Shown: positions 8,369 to 16,710 of the stretch, piece by piece
How positions within the stretch are numbered: position 1 is the stretch's first letter
Layout of the letters: the number at the start of each line of letters is the position of its first letter
Origin: a candidate division BRC1 bacterium ADurb.Bin183
GTDB taxonomy: Bacteria > Sumerlaeota > Sumerlaeia > MWCT01
Length of the DNA stretch: 64,000 bases
Direction: 5' to 3'
Assembly: GCA_002070185.1 (NCBI GenBank)
Contig: MWCT01000010.1
Span: 1 to 64,000 of the forward strand
The notes under the pieces: model-generated
The model's input: only the letters and a program-made list of their open reading frames with translations
Told to the model about the DNA's origin: nothing
The model's database searches: none
Translations under genes and position numbers: made by a program

Positions 8369-8938
8369 ATTATCCAGAAGACAAGGATTAATGAACAGAT
8401 TCGCGTTCGCGAAGTGCGCCTAATCTCAGAAGACGGCGCGCAAATCGGAGTTGTGCCTATTGAGCAGGCGTTGAAAATGGCTGAAGAGGCAGGACTGGAT
8501 CTGGTTGAGGTGGCGGAAACCGCCAAACCGCCCGTCTGCCGCATTATGGACTTCAACAAACTTCAGTATGAAAAAAAACGCAAAGCTAAGGAGTCCAAGA
8601 AAAAAGCTAAACAAATCCAAATAAAGGAAGTCAAATTCCGCCCGACCATTGACCCCCATGATTTCGCTACCAAAGCCAAAAAAGTGAGAGAATTTCTGGA
8701 AGAGGGGAACAAGGTTAAACTTACGCTCATGTTTCGCGGGCGTCAGATTGTCCACGCCAATCTGGGAGAAAAAGTCCTGAAGGATTTGGTCGCAGCCGTT
8801 TCCGATGTCGGAATATTGGAAGGCAACCTGCAATTGATGGGACGCTTCATGGGCGCCACACTCGTTGCCAAGGCTCCTCCGGCAGCAGCTTCAAAACCGA
8901 GCGCGCCAGCAGATCAAAAAACAAAACCTGAAAAATAG
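8369..8938 (+). CDS. infC: Translation initiation factor IF-3, starting at a non-canonical ATT codon
   Basis: IF-3 of 189 residues: N-domain (R-I-N-E-Q-I-R-V-R-E-V-R-L-I, then D-G-x-Q-I-G-V-V), linker rich in K/A, C-domain (E-V-K-F-R-P-x-I-D-x-H-D-F, then G-R-Q-I-V-H). The frame is closed by TGA at 8360, and no ATG, GTG or TTG lies between it and the conserved N-terminus. The first in-frame GTG (8414) would delete conserved residues. An AGGAGGTGAT site (8353-8362) is optimally spaced from ATT at 8369; ATC at 8372 is an alternative. E. coli infC also starts with AUU, which lets IF-3 repress its own translation. The C-terminus carries an Ala/Pro/Lys-rich tail. First gene of the infC-rpmI-rplT-pheS-pheT group. 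Confidence 0.93.
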   Translation: MIQKTRINEQIRVREVRLISEDGAQIGVVPIEQALKMAEEAGLDLVEVAETAKPPVCRIMDFNKLQYEKKRKAKESKKKAKQIQIKEVKFRPTIDPHDFATKAKKVREFLEEGNKVKLTLMFRGRQIVHANLGEKVLKDLVAAVSDVGILEGNLQLMGRFMGATLVAKAPPAAASKPSAPADQKTKPEK

Positions 8939-8986
8939 GTAAATTTCAGGAACAGACAAAAAATGAGAGTGAATTCGAGAAGGTTT

Positions 8987-9015
8987 TTAACCCGCGGATT
9001 CATAAAAAATATAAT
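8987..9015 (+). promoter_or_regulatory. Possible internal promoter before rpmI
   Basis: TTAACC (8987-8992) and a perfect TATAAT (9010-9015) are separated by 17 bases, in the 120-base gap between infC and rpmI. A small CTCAT/ATGAG hairpin (9021-9034) follows. It could uncouple ribosomal protein expression from the attenuated infC promoter. Sequence match only. Confidence 0.45.
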
Positions 9016-9059
9016 ATTGTCTCATAACGATGAGTTGGTAAAGGAGGGATTTTTTTAAC

Positions 9060-9254
9060 ATGCCTAAGATGAAAACTAAACGCAACGCAATGAAACGCTT
9101 CAAAGTGACTGCCACCGGGAAAATCGTGCGCCGCAAAGCCTTGCACAGCCATATTCTGACCAAGAAGACAACCGCGCGCAAACGACGCCTGCGCCATCCG
9201 GATCTCGTTTCAAAATCCGACCGCAAACGCGTCCGCACGTTTTTGTTAATTTGA
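9060..9254 (+). CDS. rpmI: 50S ribosomal protein L35
   Basis: The 64-residue basic protein begins [10 protein letters not shown] and contains the [14 protein letters not shown] and R-K-R-R-L-R segments of L35, at the usual length. A strong GGAGGGA ribosome site precedes the ATG. It belongs to the large ribosomal subunit and lies in the conserved order between infC and rplT. Confidence 0.97.
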   Translation: MPKMKTKRNAMKRFKVTATGKIVRRKALHSHILTKKTTARKRRLRHPDLVSKSDRKRVRTFLLI

Positions 9255-9321
9255 TTCAGACTCTTTAACGCCAAGATGATTTTAACCTAAGTTCGTTTGT
9301 TCTGTAAGGAGGAAAAATTCA

Positions 9322-9690
9322 ATGCCACGCGCAAAAAATAACGTTGCTTCAAGGCAGCGCCGCAAAAAAGTTCTTAAAGCAGTAAAAGGCGCCTTTTCCG
9401 GACGCCGAAAACTATTCCAGAACGCTAAAGAAACCATGCGAAAAGGGCTCATGTATGCCTATCGCGACCGCCGTGTCCGAAAGCGCGATTTCCGCCGCCT
9501 CTGGATTGCCCGCATCAACGCTGCCACTCGCAACGAAGGCATCTCTTACAACCGATTCATCAACGGACTCAAAATCGCCGGTGTGGAAGTGGATCGCCGC
9601 ACGCTTGCGGAACTTGCGGTCCGCGACCCCAATACCTTTAACGCCTTTGTCATTCAGGCTAAAGAGGCGCTTGCCAAACCCAAAATCTGA
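9322..9690 (+). CDS. rplT: 50S ribosomal protein L20
   Basis: The 122-residue protein is a good match to L20: [16 protein letters not shown] at the N-terminus, then Y-A-Y-R-D-R-R-x-R-K-R-D-F-R-x-L-W-I-x-R-I-N-A. L20 binds 23S rRNA early in assembly and in several bacteria represses its own operon by binding leader RNA, which may be relevant to the leader before infC. An AAGGAGG site lies upstream, followed by the pheS start about 50 bases downstream. Confidence 0.97.
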   Translation: MPRAKNNVASRQRRKKVLKAVKGAFSGRRKLFQNAKETMRKGLMYAYRDRRVRKRDFRRLWIARINAATRNEGISYNRFINGLKIAGVEVDRRTLAELAVRDPNTFNAFVIQAKEALAKPKI

Positions 9691-9743
9691 TGAATCCAAA
9701 ATTCAGGCGCCAATCGCCGTATAATGCAAGGAATCGCTAAAAA

Positions 9744-10772
9744 ATGTTGGATGAAATCAAAAATCAGCTGAAAGCGCTTCTTCCTTATCTTGAAGCCGAC
9801 CTCGCCCGCGCGCGAAGCACCGCTGACCTCGAAGAGATTCGAGTTGCTTTCCTGGGCAAAAAAGGGCAACTCACAGCAATCTTGAAATCCTTTGCCTCCC
9901 TTGACCCTGCTGAACGCCCCGCCGCCGGCAAACTCGTCAACGAGGCAAAAAACCTCCTTCTTGATGCCATCGAAAAAAAGGCGCTCGAATTTAGAGAAAG
10001 CGAATATGAGCAACTGATTGAGAGCGAAAAGTTGGATATCTCGCTTCCCGGAACCGCTGTGCTCCCCGGCAGACGCCATCCCGTTTCGCAAGTGCTCTCT
10101 GAAATCGAGTCCATTTTTACTTCAATGGGTTTTGCCATCGCAGAAGGTCCGGATGTTGAAGATGAATACCACAACTTTGAAGCCCTCAATACCCCAAAAG
10201 AGCACCCCGCCCGCGACCTGCACGACACTTTTTACGTGGAGGGCGGATTTCTCCTGCGCACCCACACCTCCCCTGTCCAGATTCGCATCATGCAAAATCA
10301 AAAACCCCCCATTTGCATCATCGCCCCCGGCAAGGTTTATCGCGTGGATCAGGACGTTTCCCACTCGCCGATGTTTGTGCAGGTGGAGGGTTTGATGGTG
10401 GATGAGGGCATTACGATGGGGCATCTTAAAGGCGTGGTGGAAGTCTTTCTCCGCCGCCTGTTTTCAGAAGATGTTGCCGTGCGGTTTCGCCCTCATTTCT
10501 TCCCATTCACAGAGCCCAGCGCGGAAGTGGATATCCGGTGCGTTCTCTGCAAAGGGGCGGGCTGCCGCGTTTGCAAAATGACCGGCTGGCTCGAAATTAT
10601 GGGCTGCGGCATGGTGCATCCTGCAGTTCTTGAAAACGTCGGCTACGATTCTGAAAAACTGACCGGTTTTGCCTTTGGAATGGGCGTGGATCGTATTACG
10701 ATGCTCAAATTCGGCATCAACGATATTCGGCTCCTTTATGAAAATGATTTAAGGTTTTTGAAACAATTTTAA
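9744..10772 (+). CDS. pheS: Phenylalanyl-tRNA synthetase alpha subunit
   Basis: 342 residues, the usual bacterial length. An N-terminal coiled coil (about 1-85) is followed by the class II catalytic core with the H-P-V/L-x-Q-V and G-P-D-V-E-D-E-Y-H-N-F-E-A-L motif, motif 2 (G-K-V-Y-R-V-D), and motif 3 with G-F-A-F-G-M-G-V-D-R near the C-terminus. A C-x2-C...C-x2-C group in the middle of the core is common in pheS. With PheT it forms an alpha2-beta2 enzyme charging tRNA-Phe. pheT follows after 12 bases. Confidence 0.97.
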   Translation: MLDEIKNQLKALLPYLEADLARARSTADLEEIRVAFLGKKGQLTAILKSFASLDPAERPAAGKLVNEAKNLLLDAIEKKALEFRESEYEQLIESEKLDISLPGTAVLPGRRHPVSQVLSEIESIFTSMGFAIAEGPDVEDEYHNFEALNTPKEHPARDLHDTFYVEGGFLLRTHTSPVQIRIMQNQKPPICIIAPGKVYRVDQDVSHSPMFVQVEGLMVDEGITMGHLKGVVEVFLRRLFSEDVAVRFRPHFFPFTEPSAEVDIRCVLCKGAGCRVCKMTGWLEIMGCGMVHPAVLENVGYDSEKLTGFAFGMGVDRITMLKFGINDIRLLYENDLRFLKQF

Positions 10773-10784
10773 GAGAGTAGTCTT

Positions 10785-13151
10785 ATGAGGTTCAGTTATC
10801 GCTGGCTTCGAGAATATCTGCACGTCAGGAAAAGCCTGACGGAAATCCTCGATGGCTTCACCATGTCCGGCGCAGAAGTCGAAGGCGTTGTGGATATGGG
10901 CGGAATATCCCACAAGGTCGTGATTGGGCGCATCCTTCAAATATCGCCCCATCCGGGCGCTGATACTCTGGTTCTTTGCAAGGTGGATATCGCCGGCGAC
11001 CGTCCCCTTAATATCGTTTGCGGCGCAAAAAACATGAAGGCAGGCGATAAAGTCGCTGTGGCGCTGGAGGGCATGACCCTTGCCAACGGATTGACCATCC
11101 AGCGCACTCGAATCCGCGGCGAAGTCTCAGAAGGAATGCTCTGCGCCGGCGATGAACTTGGCTTGAATGACGACCATAGCGGCATCCTCATCCTGCCTGA
11201 AGATTTCACGCTGGGGGAGCCGCTGGATGTCCTTCTGGATATTGCCGCAACGCCGAACCGCGGCGATTGCTTTAGCCTGATTGGTCTTGCGCGGGACATC
11301 GCCGCTTATTTCAACTCCCGCATCTCTCTGCCAGCCGTCCGCATCATGGAGACGATGGATCGCATTGACAACTACCTCAAGATAACCGTCGAGAACAAAG
11401 ATGCCTGCCCGCGTTATGGCGCGCGATATATCCGCGGCGTCCGCGTGGAGCCCAGCCCTCCGTGGCTTGTCTATCGCCTTGCCAGCGCCGGCATTCGCTC
11501 CCTCAACAACGTCGTGGACGCCACAAACTACGTCATGCTCGAATACGGACACCCCATCCACGCCTTTGACATGGATCGCGTAGCGAACCGCCATATCATC
11601 GTTCGCAATGCGCGCGAGGGCGAAATTCTGGAAACGCTCGATAACGAAAAAATCAAATTAACCTCGAGCGACCTGCTCATTGCAGACCCGCGCGAACCGA
11701 TAGCCCTTGCCGGCGTCATGGGAGGGTATCACTCCGGCATCACACCCAGCACTATCAACGTGGTGCTCGAGTGCGCGTTCTTTGATCCCTTGACCGTTCG
11801 CCGAACATGCCGCCGTTTGGGCAAGATGACGGACGCCTCCTACCGCTTTGAGCGTACGGTGGATAAGGAGGACATCCCGCGCGTCCTTGACCGAGTAACA
11901 CAATTGATTCAAGAACTTGCCGGCGGGGACATCGCGCATGGCATCATGGATGTCAAAAATTATCGCACCGCCAAAAAAGCCATTTCTCTATCAGTCACAA
12001 AAACCAATAAAGTCCTTGGCACAAAATTAAACCCGCGCGAGATGGCAGACCTCCTCACCAACCTCGAATTCGAACTCATCGAGCCAAATCCAGAAGTACT
12101 CAACCTCGCCATCCCGACACATCGCAACGACATCAATCGCGACATTGACCTCATCGAAGAAGTCGCAAGGATGTATGGATACGAAAAAATTAAACCCGTT
12201 CTGCCATATCTTCCGGCGGAACCGTGCCTGCGCGAGCCGCGCGCCATGCTTGAAGAGCGTATCAAAGAAACCATGAGCGCGCTGAATTTTGATGAGGCGA
12301 TAAACTATTCCTTTGCCTCCAGCCGTCTGACGCAGGCGCTGGGGCTGCCCCTTGATGACGCCGTCAAAATCACAAACCCTATTGCGCCTGAAATGGACAT
12401 TATGCGCACATCGCTCCTTCCGGGATTTATCGAATGCATGGCGCACAATCTGAACCATGATATATTCAACATACGGCTTTATGAAATCGGCAAAACATTT
12501 AAACGCAGCGGCAGCCTTGTTAGCGAAGATGTTAACCTCGTTGCCGGACTGTGCGGCGATGCGCCTTCAACATGGCAAAAAAAAGGCTCCCCATCAACCT
12601 TCTATGACATCAAAGGCGCGGCGGAAGCCATCCTTTCCCTTTTGGGAATTTTTGACGCCCAAATCGAAACCGTGGGAAATTGCTTTTATCTCCACCCGGG
12701 ACGCGCTGCGCGTTTTTTAAGCAACGCGCAGGAAATCTGCCGCTTCGGCGAACTCCACCCAAAATTGACCGATTGCTTGGAATTTGAACGGCGAATTTAT
12801 TTGTTGGAGATGAATATTACTCGGGCGGCGGCGCTTGCCAAAAAGAAAAAGGTTTTCAAACCCATACCCAAATTGCCCGCAATTACCAGAGACCTTGCCA
12901 TTGTCCTTGGAGACGATATCTCGGTTCAAAAAACGGAAGAAGTTATCCGTTCCCATGCCGGACAACATCTTGAAAGCATTTCATTTTTTGACCTTTATAA
13001 AGGCGCTCCGGTGCCGGCGGGCAAAAAAAGCCTTGCATGGTCGCTCACGTTCCGCTCGCACGAACGCACGTTGACCGACACCGAAATTGACGAGGTTATG
13101 AACTCTATTCTCAATTCCTTGAAAGAGCAATTCGGCGCATCGCTGAGATGA
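10785..13151 (+). CDS. pheT: Phenylalanyl-tRNA synthetase beta subunit
   Basis: 788 residues with the full bacterial domain set: an N-terminal tRNA-binding (EMAP-like) domain at about 40-150, the B3/B4 editing domains around 200-380 (with T-D-A-S-Y-R-F-E-R), the B5 domain, the catalytic-like core and the C-terminal FDX-ACB anticodon-binding domain (about 695-788, with P-A-I-T-R-D-L-A). It pairs with PheS, edits Tyr-tRNA-Phe and binds the anticodon. The gene ends six bases from the convergent smpB. Confidence 0.97.
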   Translation: MRFSYRWLREYLHVRKSLTEILDGFTMSGAEVEGVVDMGGISHKVVIGRILQISPHPGADTLVLCKVDIAGDRPLNIVCGAKNMKAGDKVAVALEGMTLANGLTIQRTRIRGEVSEGMLCAGDELGLNDDHSGILILPEDFTLGEPLDVLLDIAATPNRGDCFSLIGLARDIAAYFNSRISLPAVRIMETMDRIDNYLKITVENKDACPRYGARYIRGVRVEPSPPWLVYRLASAGIRSLNNVVDATNYVMLEYGHPIHAFDMDRVANRHIIVRNAREGEILETLDNEKIKLTSSDLLIADPREPIALAGVMGGYHSGITPSTINVVLECAFFDPLTVRRTCRRLGKMTDASYRFERTVDKEDIPRVLDRVTQLIQELAGGDIAHGIMDVKNYRTAKKAISLSVTKTNKVLGTKLNPREMADLLTNLEFELIEPNPEVLNLAIPTHRNDINRDIDLIEEVARMYGYEKIKPVLPYLPAEPCLREPRAMLEERIKETMSALNFDEAINYSFASSRLTQALGLPLDDAVKITNPIAPEMDIMRTSLLPGFIECMAHNLNHDIFNIRLYEIGKTFKRSGSLVSEDVNLVAGLCGDAPSTWQKKGSPSTFYDIKGAAEAILSLLGIFDAQIETVGNCFYLHPGRAARFLSNAQEICRFGELHPKLTDCLEFERRIYLLEMNITRAAALAKKKKVFKPIPKLPAITRDLAIVLGDDISVQKTEEVIRSHAGQHLESISFFDLYKGAPVPAGKKSLAWSLTFRSHERTLTDTEIDEVMNSILNSLKEQFGASLR

Positions 13152-13157
13152 TTAAGA

Positions 13158-13616
13158 TTATTTGAATTTATATTCCCGCCGCGTTTCGCGAGCGATGTCG
13201 CGCTCTTTGATGTCCTCGCGGCGATCAATATCTTTCTTACCCCGCGCAAGGGCTATCTCAATCTTGGCAATCCCTTTCTTATTGAAAAACATTTTTAACG
13301 GGACAATTGTAAAACCTTTTCGGGTCACCGCGCCAACAAGACGTCTTATCTCGCTTTGGTGCAGAAGGAGCTTGCGCGGGCGGCGCTCGGGGAGATTCCA
13401 CCTGTTGCCCTGCTCATATGGGGCGATGGAGGCATTTTGCAAAAACACCTCGCCATGTTCGATGGTGGCATAGGCATCGTTCAAATTCGCCTTGCCGGCG
13501 CGCAAAGACTTGACCTCTGTGCCGCGCAACACCATCCCCGCCTCAAAACGGTCAAGGATGTGGTAATCATGCCGCGCCTTGCGGTTCGTGGCAATAACTT
13601 TGAAATCATCAGCCAT
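13158..13616 (-). CDS. smpB: SsrA-binding protein SmpB
   Basis: 152 residues with the SmpB hallmark segments: N-R-K-A-R-H-D-Y-H-I at the start, G-x-V-L-x-G-T-E-V-K-S-L-R, N-x-x-I-A-P-Y-E-Q-G, and the basic C-terminal tail rich in K, R and D that folds in the ribosome decoding site. It delivers tmRNA to stalled ribosomes. No ssrA gene is seen nearby. Convergent with pheT. Confidence 0.96.
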   Translation of the reverse strand: MADDFKVIATNRKARHDYHILDRFEAGMVLRGTEVKSLRAGKANLNDAYATIEHGEVFLQNASIAPYEQGNRWNLPERRPRKLLLHQSEIRRLVGAVTRKGFTIVPLKMFFNKKGIAKIEIALARGKKDIDRREDIKERDIARETRREYKFK

Positions 13617-13683
13617 AAGCCATCTTTTTGGAATAATTAAAATTGCCGCCGTAAACGACAGCCTGCAATTTGCTTGTCATCTA

Positions 13684-15906
13684 TTAGAGACGAACCTCGA
13701 TGGGCGTCGCCTTGCCCGCCTCAACTGTAATGGCAGAAGAAGCCGCATCGCCGACATTCTTTTTGGAAATGAATAATTTGTAATTATCCGAAGGGGGCAG
13801 ATTCAATATCGCAAAAAAACCATCGGCGCTCGAAAGCCATGTCCGATTTTGCCCTTCAACCTTAATCCATGCGTCCATAATCGGCTCGCCATTATCGCGC
13901 CGCAGCGCCTTGCCTATGATAATACCCGTCTGCGGAGCGGCTTTCCATGGCATGGGAGCGACAGGAACCGGTTTGGGATATATGGCTTGCCGATAATAAG
14001 GAGCAATCTGGCGGCGTTCGATGCCTCCGCTTGAAAAGGCAACATTACCAAATCCGCCCAATTGACGGCAAATACTTACCTGTGCAAGGTATTCTTCAGG
14101 TGGCCATTGCTTGGGATTGTTAATATGATTGTAACAATAAACATGGCGTCCGGCGGCATTTTGTAAAAAGAATTTGGCAAGGTCGTCATAATTGGGTTTG
14201 GGATCCGGGATGTCCCAGTAAATCATAGGACAAATGCTGTCCACAACGCCCTGCTTAAGCCATTCAAGGGAATCCTGATAATACTCATGGATACCACTTG
14301 AAAAGCGGTCATATTGAGGTATGCGCGTTTTGTCATAAATGCCCCAGACTGAGCAGGTGATTTTGACTTTGGGTTTGACTGACATTACCTCGCCATAAAT
14401 ATCGTTGAGCATGCGCGTTACCTGATCGCATTGCCACTTCTCCCAAGAAAGATTATCAGGGTTGCCATCGCCAGCATAACGGCTCTTGCTGACCGCATCA
14501 AATGAATATTGCGGCCCGGGATACCTGATGCGGTCAAAATGAATACCGTCCACATCATAACGCTTCACAATATCCATAATCACCATGCGGGCATAGGCGC
14601 TGACAGCCGGGTTGCCCGGGCTGAAAAAGAGATAACTATCGCCGCTGGCGCTGACTTTCATGATATTGCCTTGATTATCATAGCATGCCCAGTTGTCTGC
14701 GCCTTGCGTTGCGTAATGAAGCCAGTAAGGATGCTCGGGCGTTGAATGTTCCGGAGGGTTTGCGTTCTGCCAAACAGGATACGGGTTTATATAGGCATGG
14801 AATTCAAGCCCTCTCGCATGCGCTTCATCAATCGCAAATTGCAAGGGATCAAAACCAGGATCTTTGCCTCCGATAGCAGCAGCCCAAGGCTCGTAAGGGC
14901 TGGGATAAAAAACATCCGCCTGACCGCGCACCTGAAATATTACGGCGTTAAAATTGCCGGCTAAAAGAGTGTCCAGAAATTTCAGAATTTTTTGTTTGCA
15001 AGTCGAAGGGTCTTTATCGGGCCATTCAAACCGCGTGATTGTCGCCGCGCGGAATTCAGACTCAGGCACGCCCGCCGATGATATTTCTGCCGATGGCGCA
15101 GGCGCTGAAGCCTGAACATTGGCGGCAACGTTGACAGGGGTTTTGCCGGCGGCAACAAAAGGGGAGGTTGCCGCGCCGGTTGAAGGCGCTGCCGTTATCG
15201 GCGGTTGCGGGGCAATGTTGATAATGGGCGGAGACGTTTCAGGAACAAGAGGCGCAAGCCCGATGCCAACCTGCGATGGAGTTGGTTGGGGCGGCGCAAG
15301 ATTTTCTAAATTTATCGGAGGAAGAGAGGGCATTTCGTTTGAAGGGGATACAGTGGAAGCGGGGGGTATCGCAGGCGGCAAAGCTAAAGGCGCAAGCGGC
15401 GCCACAAGAGTAGAGCCCCGCGCCGGCTGCTTCAATGCCGTGTCCGCCCTTCTTGCCACAGAAAGAATAACATCTTGTTCCGAAAGCGCCTTGATACCTT
15501 CCGCGCCCTCGCGTCTGATACGATTAAGCGTTTTATCCCGAATCTCGCTCATGCGGCGCGCCGCATCGCTGTTGTTCGGATCTTCCTGAAGCGCTTTTTC
15601 ATAAAGAGGCAGGGCGGCTTGAACCTTGCCTTCATGATAGAGTTCTTCCGCCTGTTCAAAAGTGGTTTTCCCTTCGCTGTCCGTTGATTCGGGCTCCGCC
15701 AACCCGCCCTTGTCCTTTTCAATTTTTTGAATGCGATATTGAGGAATGGTCAGCGTCACCAGCGAAGTCTTGATGGTAATATTTTCAGACGTTTCAGTCT
15801 GAATCGTCCCTTCCAGTTTTGTGCCGTCTGTCAGATAAAGGGCATCCCCAAAAGCCCAGAATGAAGCGCAAAAAATTAAAATACCAACAACTAAATGTCG
15901 TCTCAT
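13684..15906 (-). CDS. Exported GHL10-type glycosyl-hydrolase-like protein with N-terminal repeat module and C-terminal regulatory-like domain
   Basis: 740 residues with a good signal peptide (M-R-R-H-L-V-V-G-I-L-I-F) and a GGAG ribosome site. Order: a 45-residue L-T-D-G-T-K-L-E-G module; a short TPR-like helix pair (about 80-115); a long Pro/Ala-rich linker (about 160-290); a GHL10 (glycosyl-hydrolase-like 10) TIM-barrel (about 295-640) with V-I-F-Q-V-R-G, F-H-A-Y-I-N-P-Y-P and D-G-I-H-F-D-R-I-R-Y-P; and a carboxypeptidase-regulatory-like beta domain (about 660-740). The family is found on cell surfaces and is thought to act on glycans, but its substrates are largely unknown. The first module recurs in the exported TPR protein at 16711-18762. 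Its own promoter would lie in the AT-rich gap 15907-16187, where I see no other gene. Confidence 0.82.
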   Translation of the reverse strand: MRRHLVVGILIFCASFWAFGDALYLTDGTKLEGTIQTETSENITIKTSLVTLTIPQYRIQKIEKDKGGLAEPESTDSEGKTTFEQAEELYHEGKVQAALPLYEKALQEDPNNSDAARRMSEIRDKTLNRIRREGAEGIKALSEQDVILSVARRADTALKQPARGSTLVAPLAPLALPPAIPPASTVSPSNEMPSLPPINLENLAPPQPTPSQVGIGLAPLVPETSPPIINIAPQPPITAAPSTGAATSPFVAAGKTPVNVAANVQASAPAPSAEISSAGVPESEFRAATITRFEWPDKDPSTCKQKILKFLDTLLAGNFNAVIFQVRGQADVFYPSPYEPWAAAIGGKDPGFDPLQFAIDEAHARGLEFHAYINPYPVWQNANPPEHSTPEHPYWLHYATQGADNWACYDNQGNIMKVSASGDSYLFFSPGNPAVSAYARMVIMDIVKRYDVDGIHFDRIRYPGPQYSFDAVSKSRYAGDGNPDNLSWEKWQCDQVTRMLNDIYGEVMSVKPKVKITCSVWGIYDKTRIPQYDRFSSGIHEYYQDSLEWLKQGVVDSICPMIYWDIPDPKPNYDDLAKFFLQNAAGRHVYCYNHINNPKQWPPEEYLAQVSICRQLGGFGNVAFSSGGIERRQIAPYYRQAIYPKPVPVAPMPWKAAPQTGIIIGKALRRDNGEPIMDAWIKVEGQNRTWLSSADGFFAILNLPPSDNYKLFISKKNVGDAASSAITVEAGKATPIEVRL

Positions 15907-16187
15907 TTTTTTCTCCGGAAAGTTCTTTCAAAATTCAAAGAAATCACGGGAATGTTTATGATGATGAACCCATGAATGTCAAAGATAATTTTGCATGGCA
16001 GCATTATCAAAAAAAGGAGAACTTTTTTGAATTTAATGCTCGATATCATTTTTTCTTTTTGATATGGGAAACTTATCCTATTTTGTAATGGAAGGATATC
16101 AAAATGAGAATGTGTATAGAATGTATCAGTTAGATTACACAGCATCTCCTTTTGTGATGAAGAATATGAGTATTAAGCGAGGAACAC

Positions 16188-16619
16188 ATGAAAAGTCTTA
16201 TTCAATATATTGAAATAATGCTCGCTTTGGTATTGCTTCTTAACTTTTCATCTGCGGATGATTTAAGTGTACTCAAGGATTTATTTGATAAATCTAATTC
16301 TCATGGAGAAATGATTAAAACAATTAGGATGGATGCGACTATAATACAAACAACAGACAGGGAACCTCCTCTAAAGAGGCAATTCTGTATTTGATTTTTC
16401 GTCTCGCAGCAAAAAAAATCTTCACTGAAAAAAAGCATTGATGATTTCTCATATCAGAATAATGCGGAAATGATGAATCTCGTCAGGGAAAACAAAAACC
16501 GAAAAATTCTCCGGACCTGCCGCGGAGCAATAGAATTGAATAAAACTTTTGACGCCATATTTGGCGGGAAAATTGATCCATTACAAATTTATATCGCCCG
16601 ACAGATAGCGCCGGAATGA
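16188..16619 (+). pseudogene. Broken gene for a small exported protein of unknown family
   Basis: An ATG frame (16188-16394) encodes a signal peptide and about 45 further residues (D-L-S-V-L-K-D-L-F-D-K, then I-K-T-I-R-M-D-A-T-I), then stops. A second frame continues to 16619 with protein-like composition (from 16437: I-D-D-F-S-Y-Q-N-N-A-E-M-M-N-L-V-R and onward to I-A-R-Q-I-A-P-E). Together they look like one frameshifted and shortened gene. The first part faintly recalls LolA-type lipoprotein-sorting proteins, but that is a guess. The region is clearly more AT-rich than its neighbours. Two unrelated short frames remain possible. Confidence 0.4.
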
Positions 16620-16710
16620 TGACTCCTCTTTATTTTCTGTTGCATGTAATCATCCGAATAAAGTATTTATAATTCAATTTAATAACATTAATGTTTTGGA
16701 TGATAACACA

